The notes under the pieces: generated by a model
The model's input: only the letters and a program-made list of their open reading frames with translations
Told to the model about the DNA's origin: nothing
Database searches by the model: none
In this document: piece by piece, positions 11,156 through 33,557 of the stretch
Layout of the letters: the number at the start of each line of letters is the position of its first letter
How positions within the stretch are numbered: position 1 is the first letter of the stretch
Program-made: the position numbers and the translations under genes
Assembly: GCA_036897485.1 (NCBI GenBank)
Contig: JAYMTF010000208.1
Location: 1-45,341, forward strand
Source: Pelargonium nanum
Taxonomy: Eukaryota > Streptophyta > Magnoliopsida > Geraniales > Geraniaceae
Length of the DNA: 45,341 bases
Direction: 5' to 3'

Positions 11156-11227
11156 TGCGTTTGCCGGGAGTCGAACCCGGGTCTATTGCTTGGAAGGCAA
11201 TTATCCTAACCGTTGGACTACAAACGC
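11156..11227 (-). tRNA. tRNA-Gly(UCC): tRNA-Gly (anticodon UCC)
   Basis: Intact nuclear-type cloverleaf of 72 nt including an A discriminator. Acceptor strands GCGTTTG and CAAACGC pair fully. The D arm holds A-box TAGTCCAACGG, the anticodon loop is CTTCCAA closed by an ATTGC/GCAAT stem, and the T arm holds B-box GGTTCGACTCC. There is no intron and CCA is not encoded. It decodes GGA (and possibly GGG) glycine codons. It is transcribed toward the half copy and the reductase-like gene. Confidence 0.95.
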
Positions 11228-11598
11228 TGTGCTCTTCTCATTCTGTTTATTATTTAAAACTTTTTAATATACTGATTATAGTAGACATCATTTCTAGCTT
11301 AATTATGTTACAAAGCCTTGTTGTGTGGAGATTAAGTGAAGTTTGACCCAAGTTACATTTTATCAGATGAGAATGAAAACCTGAAAATGATCTTTTTGTT
11401 TCTGACTCAAACTGCCATATTCATTATCTGAACTTTCACCAAACATTTCGGGACTTGTACGAATTATGCAGCTAAAATGTTAAAGACTAAGTTAAGTAAA
11501 GCCTGGATGAATCTTCTAAAGCTTTGGTGGACTTTCACCACTCTTGGTTGATTTGGAATATCACTGTTCATTTTCATTACAGTAAAAGAACACAGTAT

Positions 11599-14500
11599 CT
11601 ATGAAAAGTACAACAATTTCAGATCATCCACTATACTTGTTTGTCGTAATTTTGTCAATGCACTGCCATTGATCTGCCGGATCCTCTCCCTTGAAAGATT
11701 AAACATTCTACCTATCTCCTCGCAAGACTTGGGGGTAATGCCGCCCACCCCATAGCGCAATCTCAGTATGCGTGATTCTCTTTCGCTTAGTGTATTGAGA
11801 AGCTTCTCCACCTCTTGCTTTATTAGCTGCTTCTTAAATATCGTTTCTGGGTTCCATTCGTCTGGCCCTGATATGATGTCCTGTGATAGAATGTGAATTA
11901 AACAAAAGCAAGTTTGATTCCTACGGGAAACAAATGGGAGCAGATTTGAGAGAAGTATCTAAGAGTATCTAGAGATGGATCACAAGGGTCTCCTAACATA
12001 CTTGGAGAGCACCCGAGATTGGAGTTAGGCAAGAGCCCTTTCTCGTCATCAGCAAAAGTCATAGTACCGAATGATGTAAGTCATCTATAAGTATTAGTGC
12101 ATGTGTACTAAGGTAGGTATAATATGTATACAGTATGTTACCCCATAAACTGTTGCTAATACGAGTTTTGTGCTAATTGTTTGTTTGAATTCTCTTTCTA
12201 TTTTGAGTTTGTAGTACTCCTCCCTTTGTCCCAAAATGAGTATCTTGGTTCTCTAAAACTCTCAAAATTTGTATTTTTTTTCTTTTCAAGAAGTGAATTA
12301 TAAATGAATTACCAATAATATATCTATAATAAGTTAGCAGGAATCCCTTGAGTTTGTTACAACAAATTCAAATAGGGTACAGGGGAATATCACTCACTCA
12401 CTTCCACTAAATTTTTGTCCAAAAAATAAATAATACAAAAACTCATTTTGAGACCAGAGGAGTATATTTTATTAAACTTTGTTTTGCTTCCTAGTTGGAT
12501 AATCACAACACGAACTCATAAAAGAGAATTTGCTATATGTTACTTTGGCCACAACAATAGATGAGTCTTGTGACATAACTCCTAAGATAAGTAAAACGAC
12601 TATGTTTCACTAGCAACTCAAAGAAATACTCCATCGATATTCATAAAGTTAAGGAAACTAAATTCAAGAGAAATACCTGGAGTTTCAGGGAGCCATCTTC
12701 TGTGACTACTACTTGATCCAACGAAATTGGAGGAGTGCTCCTTTCGATAATACGCCTCACAGTTGAAACTTGTACATCCAGAAATTCAGCAATTTCATCA
12801 TGTGTAGGCGACCGCCGTAATCTGTTGCTCAAGATGTTCTTAGCTTCAGTAATTTTCGCCAACATACTCAATACATTTTCCTGCACATGACAAGCTAACA
12901 TGCATTCACTAATTACCAGCTTACCTCCAAAAATCTGCTTTTAGAGTAAAGTATATTCGGAAGAAAGATAATACTAATGAGTAATGACATTATTATTTAA
13001 CTCACATTCTAACCAAATGAAACCCAGATTTACTTTTGGTCAAAGATGGTGACTCTACTTCAAAATCTATAATATTTTACACAGCAAAAGCACACCCTAG
13101 GAAGATTATTTTAAATTTCAGCAAAACAAATTGATGATGAATACAATGACTTACTGGTAATCTGATTAGTCTTGAATGGTTTGCTAAGGCTCTAGTGATT
13201 GCTTGTCTAATCCACCAATAAACATATGTTGATAGCTTACAACCTCTCTTGGGATCGTACTTCGCAGCTCCTCGAAGAAGCCCCATGCTCCCCACCTGAA
13301 AAAAAGAAGAAAAGAGATGTTTCATTAGCACAGTTTAAGAGGCACAACTGAAAAGAATATGGTGTATGGACCTGAATGAGGTCTTGGAGGCTTAATCCTT
13401 TTCCTTCATAGCAAATGGCAATTGAGCTAACAAGTCCCCGATACGCGTGGATGATTATCTCTTGGGATTTTCTTGCGTTACACAAAATTATATCAATGCT
13501 TCGCACGCTCATCCCCGTAGCACTGGCCAACTGTTTCAAGCTTGGCTCATGCATACAAGCTTCTGCTATTCTCCTCCTTACCACTTCTATCCTTGCTCCT
13601 TCCTACGTACATAAATATATAATTCAAGCACAATATCTTGTTGATCACTATATATAATAACATAACGCGAGTGATGTAATGCTTTACAGCAATCTTATAT
13701 TGCATTATTCAAGTAAAAACTAACCAGATACACACACACCTTGATATATCGAAGTATTCATACTTTTTTCTCTAAAAAGATAGAAAATAAAGCATAGACA
13801 AACTACTAAATAAACTTCATGATCCAAAGATTTTAAGGAAAAAGAAAACCATTATCATTACCATGGATTGGTCATCTAAAAAATTTGATGAGCTAGAATG
13901 GATGAATCTAAAGGTAACAAAGGGAATAAAGGTCTCCTACAAATACAATGATATGTAAGGATACATATGTGTTCGAAATAAGAACAATCAATAAATGGAT
14001 ATGAATATGCACCAGTTCAAAAATCATTTCATATAATGGATGAACCTTGAAATACAAAAGTACTAACAGCTGGTAGAATCTAAAAATAAAAATCACAAAT
14101 TTGCCCTAATTTGACACATGCACATTAACAATGGTGGATTCAGATAATACCCAAAAACAGAAACAGCCACTCAGTTCATGAATCACAGTGAGAGAAGCAA
14201 AACACACCTGGATGCACATACACAACTCAGCCTCCTGTTTTCGAGTGAAACGGCCAGGCTTTACAGAAAGAATCAATGGAACCTCCACAACCTCCCCAAT
14301 TTCTCTTCCCTCCAGCTCTTTTCTCCTTTCCCTCCTCCTCTTCCTCCTCGCCTCCAACCCATATGTCCAATTCCTCTTCGCCTCTTTCTCGCTGGCCATG
14401 GCGGCGTCTCTGGCGGCCTCCAGGGCGGGGCTCGCCGGAGACGCCGCCTCAACCGTCGGTGCAATGGTTAATGCGTCATTGGAGACCAAATTGAGGTCAA

Positions 14501-14624
14501 ATTTGAAGGGGATGGAGGGGTGAGGGAGGAGGAGGGGCTGGTGGGGCTTGAGCAATGGGAGAGAGACTGTGGGGAGAGTGGGAGAGCAGTTTGGAGAAGA
14601 TTGTAGGGAGGTGGCTATGGCCAT
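11599..14624 (-). CDS. SIG4: Plastid RNA polymerase sigma-70 factor, SIG4/SIGD-like
   Basis: Nuclear-encoded sigma factor of 424 aa that would direct the plastid-encoded RNA polymerase to promoters. Minus-strand exons: 14208-14624, 13372-13602, 13155-13295, 12677-12880, 11599-11880. Residues 1 to about 60 are Ser/Pro/Thr/Leu-rich with few acidic residues, fitting a chloroplast transit peptide. A basic ARRKRRRERRK stretch follows. Region 2 spans exons 2-3, including LSTYVYWWIRQAITRALA (2.3-2.4). Region 3 is in exon 4 (ISLDQVV). Region 4.2 helix-turn-helix is at about 384-410 (EEIGRMFNLSRERIRQIN). SIG4 is favoured over other plant sigma factors by the short length (Arabidopsis SIG4 is about 420 aa) and the basic run before region 1. 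I chose MAIATS as start; an in-frame ATG lies upstream at 14771. Position 217 is Val where the family has Glu. Intron 4 carries a Stowaway MITE. Confidence 0.9.
12217..12462. mobile_element. Stowaway-like MITE (246 bp) in intron 4 of the sigma factor gene
   Basis: Left terminus CTCCTCCCTTTGTCCC and right terminus GAGACCAGAGGAG form imperfect inverted repeats. TA flanks both ends (12215-12216 and 12463-12464). 'Ccaaaatgagt' and its inverse 'actcattttgag' lie just inside the ends as in the copies at 1-69 and 805-1066. Non-coding. Confidence 0.82.
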
Positions 14625-15784
14625 CAAAGTTGTGGGTGGAGAGAAAGGTAGAAAATTTTCTTGGATTTGGTATGAGTGGGTGAAGAGAAGTGGAGTGAGG
14701 CTGAGATTATCCAAGAAAGTTGGAGGATTGAAGATATTTATGTTCTTCTGTACTGGTCTGTTGCCTCCCATTTTATATATTTTTTTTATTATTATTCCAT
14801 TTTATACATTAAAATATCAAGGCTAATTGGATATTTTAGAGTGTTTTTGTTGTTGTTGTTGTGAATCACTTCACTGGATCCCTACCTCATAAAGACTCCG
14901 ACCGAGTTGTCTAAGTATGCTTAGTAACTCGATCGATTTATATATGTCAATTCGTCAGTTCAGACCGCTCGTCTCTATCACGAAGAGCACCGAACATGAC
15001 ATCTCGTATGCACCAATCCTAACTAAGCCTCCAAACTTCGTGAGCCCCTTGCTTCATAAGCTCTTCGTGGGATATCCATGTTTATACTCTACCTCATTTC
15101 AAGTATTATCGTGAAAATTAGACCTCCTAGGTCACTGAGCCATGGAACCATCGAACTCATTCTAATCAAGGTACGCCTAATTGTTAACCTTGTTGACCCC
15201 CATACTTTGTTCTGTTGGTAACTACACGTGAAAGTCTTGGACATGGCACGCCCCAAGATAGCCACTTACACTTGGTCTTCTGACGCCTTCTCCGGAAATA
15301 CTACCTCAAGGTGCCTTAGGTAGTGACATCATTGTCACCTTATTTGAGGCCCAACACCACGTCAAATTTGATTTCGAACTGACAAAAAAAAGTCCAAGCT
15401 GAAACCTCTTACTCTTTGGTCTTGTCTAACCCAACCGGCCAACCCACATGTCTAATGGGCGGGTCATGGGTTCACAAAGACCACCTCACGGGTGACCCGC
15501 CCCGCCCAACCAAATAATTTTAAGAGACACCATTAGGTTTGGACCAATTGACTAGTTGATTTCGCTAAGTTAATTTATCCATTCTTAATGTTTTTTGTGC
15601 TCTTTACTACTCTTAGATGACATTTACTCGTATGATTTGTATTTTGTTAAGCTTCATTAATAATAATAAAAACACAAATTACCGTTCTAATCCAGGATTA
15701 ACAAATTGTTTCAAAATGCATAATTTATAAATAATTCACGAAGGTGCAGTACTCAAATCACAACGAACGGGTTGAGTTGCCGCT

Positions 15785-15793
15785 TATATAAAC
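15785..15793 (+). promoter_or_regulatory. Candidate TATA box for SMC5
   Basis: TATATAAAC, about 240 bp upstream of the SMC5 ATG and about 80 bp upstream of the E2F-like site. Assigned from motif and position only. Genes with E2F sites are often TATA-less, so this may be fortuitous. Confidence 0.25.
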
Positions 15794-15873
15794 GGGCAAA
15801 TAATCCGTTCAAATAACACTCCTAATCTATACAGGCTGTCCGAGTCAACACGTCACTCAAGAGTGGTGCACTC

Positions 15874-15884
15874 TTTCGCGCCAA
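15874..15884 (+). promoter_or_regulatory. E2F-type site upstream of SMC5
   Basis: TTTCGCGCCAA satisfies the plant E2F consensus TTTSSCGC. On the other strand it reads TTGGCGCGAAA, close to the classical full site. It lies about 140 bp before the ATG. E2F/DP factors drive G1/S genes in plants, which suits a gene for genome maintenance. Confidence 0.65.
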
Positions 15885-15920
15885 TTTTCTTACTGACGCT
15901 TCCCCTAAGCTCACTCTGAG

Positions 15921-15928
15921 AAACCCTA
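15921..15928 (+). promoter_or_regulatory. Telo-box upstream of SMC5
   Basis: AAACCCTA, the plant telo-box found near start sites of many cell-cycle and translation genes, lies 37 bp after the E2F-type site and about 100 bp before the ATG. It could instead belong to the transcribed leader, where this motif is also common. Confidence 0.5.
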
Positions 15929-15948
15929 GCTTTCAATCTCCCAATCTC

Positions 15949-15993
15949 ATGTCCAAAGATCAAAATCTCTTTGCGATTCACTGGTATCTATAG
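15949..15993 (+). other. Short upstream ORF in the probable SMC5 leader
   Basis: A 14-codon reading frame plus stop starts at an ATG in weak context (ctcATGt) and ends 32 bp before the SMC5 ATG, which is in strong context (ccaccATGg). It could dampen translation if it is transcribed. The start site is not known. Confidence 0.35.
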
Positions 15994-16025
15994 ACCAAAT
16001 TGCGAAGGACACGAACAATTCCACC

Positions 16026-29290
<13,265 letters not shown>

Positions 29291-29903
29291 AGAAGCTACC
29301 ATTGATAAAAATTCCCACTCCAGATGGTGTCAAGTTGTGTATTTATCATCTATTTAATGAACAGGAAAGAAAGAATGGCCCCCTGTGCATTTTGTAAAAG
29401 ATAAACCTCTAAATCCAATGGAATTGTCCATGGATGTCATTTTTTTTTTATTCTAGTACAATGGAGGATGTATATATATTCAGTCAAGAAAACGGTAAAG
29501 CAGTGTACAATGAACATGAAACTAAAGATCGGACTGAGTTTGTGTTGTATAACTAGATAACACATGTTCCAGAAAAGGTAGGATCAAGACATCATGAAAT
29601 CAATCACATGAATGACCAACTAAATAACAATACATTATCCTGGTTTGTAGCAAACTATGCCCAAGAAGAACAAAAACACAAATGATATTGATGACAACAA
29701 TGATACAAGATCTTTCCCATTCAGTGTAGAAGTTAGAAGAGAGTGCAACATGCACATTTTCCTGCAATGGATTGTACAGAGTATACACTACCAAGGTTTC
29801 CCTCTCTTCGTTCTAATTACCGACACAGGCTAGGTCCAAGGACACTGCTACGAGGCTGATTCAATATCATAAGGCATAATTTACACGTGTAATTAATTAT
29901 CCT
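29291..29903. other. Convergent intergenic region between SMC5 and RPL1
   Basis: About 610 bp, mostly the 3' untranslated sequence of the two converging genes. No open reading frame, RNA gene or repeat is recognised. Confidence 0.6.
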
Positions 29904-32900
29904 TCAAACACCTGCCGGAGGCTTGTAATCTAGCATCTCCTTAATATTTAACCGAATAGAAGGACCCATTGATGAGCATATATGTGCACTTTTCCAGTAC
30001 ACTCCTTTAGCACCTGATGGCTTGTTCGTTTCTACTGATTTCTGCAACATAGAGACAATGCACATGTAAACATAGCAATAAGCAGATACATATTAAATAT
30101 CACTAAAGTGCAGCAAAGAATGGAGAGCATACCACTACAGCAAGAAAATTTTCGAGAAGGTCTTCTTCGGTAAAGTTTACTTTTCCAAAAGGCAAGTGAA
30201 CAATCCCAGTTTTGTCTGCCCTGAACTCCACTTTTCCCTTCTTGAATTCTGCAATTGCCTGTGACAGACGAGTGAGTAAATTCAGTGCCCCTACTATTTG
30301 TCAGAAACTACATATTGTTCTTGTTATGTTGGACCCACTTCATATACATCAAACTGTAGGTTCATTAGTCATTATGCCAATTTATAGCACACACATAACT
30401 TGTTCAAGCGTTTGTATCCAAGTCAAGTATACATTTCTCTCTCATACAAAGAAAAATGATAGTAACATTCACCTGAAAGCCATGATAGGGTTCTAGATAT
30501 ACTAATACGAAGTCCAGAGCAAATAACTATACATCATCCACAGGTGCAAGATAATGATATAAGAAGCAGAACGGCAAGACGTACCTGGGGTATATTGGTA
30601 GTAACAGTACCAGCTTTTGGATTTGGCATTAGCCCTCGTGGTCCCAAAATCTTTCCTAGGCTGGCAACCTGACCCAAGCATCAACAGTTGTAAATAAAAT
30701 CATAGTTCTGCATGATCTTTAGCCACATCCAATAAATTCTTTACAATTTAAAAGCAGAATAACCATAATATAGGTGCTTCTACTTGCTCAAGCTTCTAAT
30801 TGAGTTAATGCAAATAACAGATCAGTCCGAAACTCAATTCAATGAAGTGGATCAGCATGGCTTTATTTAACATATCAATATAAATAAATAGTAAACAAGG
30901 GGATGGAGGCTGGAAACACTGTTCTTATTTTAGCAAAATGTTCATTCTAATAGCCTAGTACATATTTTATAATATGAAAATATGAGCCAACAGTGAGACT
31001 GAGGGGAAGATTTCATGCAAAGTTAATAGAATTAACTAAATTTACTCATCATATTAACAGTACTGAATCTGTCACTGACTGTTGAAAATTGAACAATAAA
31101 AGAAAAAGAAAAGAAAAGAAATAGTAGCACAAAGAAGTATACATGACAACAGGACCAAAAAAATGGACTATTTATGGTTTCAATAAAGGCTTTCAATTGT
31201 TATAGTTATACTCTTAAAAACAAAAACAGAAAGGCCCTACTACTGCAACAGTTATTGTCTGTAAAAGATTGCCAGGTTTAAAATAGATTGAAGATGAAAG
31301 ACCGCCATCATAGGAAAATGATTTTTCTGCTTACACATTCTAGAGAATGTTCAAACGAGCGAACATAAATATCTTAGTGAACACATTGATCAATATATAA
31401 ACACAGTTGATAATGTATTCGCCTATTTGGTAAAACAAGATTAGCAGAGCAACACCTTGGGCATCATATCTGGAGAAGCAACTAATTTATCGAACTCCAT
31501 AAACCCTTCTTTTATTTTCTCAATCAAGTCATCTCCACCAACAATATCAGCCCCTGCATTTTTTGCTTCGTCGATCTTTTCACCTGCAGATAATTCCCTT
31601 AACATATGAACCCATGGAATAAGTCATAACTTATGTCCTTGCACACTGTGAGAGAAAAAGAAAAGAAAAGAAGAAGAAGAAGAAGAGATTTTAACATTGT
31701 TTCATGTTGCCCTACCCGGATAGAATTCATGTGGGAAGACATGCACATGTACAGTCTATAAAACCAAACTGCTCTTCTGATGAATATTCAGACATGACAA
31801 GTCCAAATAACAAGTACCAAGCTCAAGCACTATCTTGTCAGAAAATTATCCAATTATCCAATTTAATTGGCTCAGACTCAGCAGGGACCTTTATTTTCCC
31901 ATAAATCATCCAACAAAAGCCCAAGGTTGGGAGAAGCTGGGTTCAGTCCATAACTATCAATAACATTCACACCACTCTTTAACTATAGCTTCAATTCAAA
32001 AGTTATGATTATGGCACATTAGGAAGCTCCCTTTCTACCATGAGATATGAACTAAATCATAAAATGCTACAGTAAACTCTGGCATAAAAGGTTCTTAATC
32101 CCTTGACTCCTATTCATTCAGCTGGGACTAAGTCTTAGTTCAGCTAAGCACCATCATGGCGTACAGAAGTAGCCTATCAACACTCCAGCTTGTAATCTTA
32201 TACATAAATGAACTACCAAATTACTTATCATAAATCAAATGATAAATAAAATTATTACAGATCGGAAAATTGAGTTACCTTGGGCAAGAACAGCAATTGT
32301 AACTTTTTGACCGGTTCCCTTGGGCAAATTCACCTATGGATAGTCAGACCAAATAACATCAGTTGTTAGTAACGACAATGGTTGATTGGACCATGAATAG
32401 ATTTCTGACCATTTATTCAGGGGCAGAAAGACTTACAGTTGCCCTGAGCTGTTGATCATTGTATTTGGGGTCAATGTTCAGGCGAAAATGGGCTTCAGCT
32501 GTCTCTACAAACTTCGTACTTGCCATTTGCTTCATCAATGATATAGCTGTTTTCAGGTCATACTCTTTTTTGTTTTCCCTCAGTTTTTGAACTTCCAAAA
32601 ATCTCTTAGACCTCGTCTGACATTCAACAGAAATATGTAGAACGGAGTGCTCAGACCTCAAAAATAAGATAAATACACAAGACAACTGAACCCCCTATTC
32701 CCTAGAATCAGAAAAGGACAACGATGTTTAACGCATGAATCTAGAATCCCAATAAACAAGATAAACTTTACACGGAATCTGAAAGAAAAACATATTTATA
32801 CTAAACGAGTATAGAGCTATCTCTAAGAATTGATTTTGAGCATTCTAGCTCCACATAGAAAGCACAAACAATCAAACCAAACCCATAACACTCAACAAAC

Positions 32901-33557
32901 ACATAATTCACCTAAAACAAGGGAAAAGGCTTATGAATTTCTCAATGAAGACACAAAAAATCAACTTAAATGAAAATATGAAATTGACAATCCCATACCA
33001 GTGCAAAGCAAACCCATCAACGAATCAACCAACAAACCTAAAATTCACCTAAAAGGCTAAATCATGGTAAGGAAAAAAAAAACATATGCAACTCATCAAT
33101 GAAAGCACAAAACTTCACCCCCAAAGAAAACACCAATGTCGAATCCAAAGGAAACCCGTTTCCCAAACCACCCAAAGAACCCATAATTCACCAAAAATCA
33201 GAGAAGAACAAAACAAAAAATCAAGCATACTCTGTCCCTCTTGAGAGGCAATGCCTTCTTCCCTTTCTTGGGTTTTGGCAGGGGCACAGCATCAGCACCG
33301 TCCTGTTTCTCATCCACGTCTTTGGCCACCTCCGCCTCGGCAGCAACAGCAGCCACCGCGACATGGTAACGAGCGGAATTGGAGGTCCTCAAGTCGAGCC
33401 ATCGGCAGGAGACTCTCTGTCTGCACTGCAAAACAAAAGGGAATGCGGAGGAGGAGGTCCTGGGGAGGGAGGCGGGCTTGAAGGAGAGGTCCGGCGAGAG
33501 CACGGCGGAGGAGGCGTATGTTAGCATCAGGGACGGTGGTGCACAGCAAGTAGCCAT
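29904..33557 (-). CDS. RPL1: 50S ribosomal protein L1, chloroplastic
   Basis: Plastid ribosomal protein uL1 of 345 aa, part of the L1 stalk that binds 23S rRNA and moves deacylated tRNA out of the E site. Minus-strand exons: 33231-33557, 32437-32616, 32279-32333, 31456-31583, 30585-30668, 30133-30258, 29904-30041. The first roughly 65 residues are Ser/Ala-rich and hydroxylated, a transit peptide, followed by an Ala/Glu stretch and a Lys-rich PKPKKGKK linker. The L1 fold starts at about residue 110. Family landmarks: [46 protein letters not shown], the L1 signature around [16 protein letters not shown], and the C-terminal [10 protein letters not shown]. Length and landmarks fit plant chloroplast L1, and no key segment is missing. 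Intron 3 has a purine-rich AAG-type run (31650-31688). Confidence 0.95.
31650..31688. repeat. Purine tract / (AAG)n microsatellite
   Basis: Run of agaaaaagaaaag units passing into about five AAG triplets, within intron 3 of RPL1. On the transcribed (minus) strand it is a polypyrimidine tract. Confidence 0.85.

Larger units (their letters stand above)
10988..11201. repeat. Local tandem duplication including the 3' half of a tRNA-Gly
   Basis: An 86-bp unit at 11030-11115 is repeated directly at 11116-11201 with one visible mismatch (aaaaaac versus aaaaaat). Each unit starts with 'agaacagaacaaaacaggac' and ends in the tRNA anticodon arm. A third, shorter copy of the first part lies at 10988-11025. 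The second unit runs into the intact tRNA gene, so the duplication copied its 3' half. Confidence 0.92.
10928..11598. other. Intergenic region between the reductase-like and sigma factor genes
   Basis: It contains the tRNA-Gly duplication (described separately) and about 370 bp of AT-rich sequence from 11228 to the sigma factor stop codon in which nothing is recognised. The reductase-like ATG lies only about 60 bp from the first repeat unit, so little original promoter sequence can be present next to it. Confidence 0.55.
14625..16025. other. Divergent intergenic region between the sigma factor and SMC5
   Basis: About 1.4 kb. The left part (14625-14830) is the upstream or leader region of the sigma factor gene. 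From about 14870 to 15840 there is sequence without an open reading frame, including a GC-richer patch with a 10-bp inverted repeat (15457-15466 and 15493-15502). It may be old transposon sequence, but no complete termini were found. The right part holds the SMC5 promoter elements described separately. Confidence 0.5.

Noticed and set aside
10841-11209. 122-codon plus-strand frame through the tRNA duplication
   Set aside because: The frame is open only because the repeat unit and tRNA sequence lack stops. The translated repeats (NRTEQNRT...) are an artefact of duplicated non-coding DNA.
14870-15400. LTR retrotransposon remnant
   Set aside because: The region looks like foreign, gene-poor DNA, but no primer-binding site, TG...CA ends, or gag/pol similarity could be seen, so it is left as unrecognised.
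33099-33524. 141-codon plus-strand frame opposite RPL1 exon 1
   Set aside because: It is antisense to the transit-peptide exon of RPL1 and has low-complexity Gly/Glu composition with no similarity to a known family.
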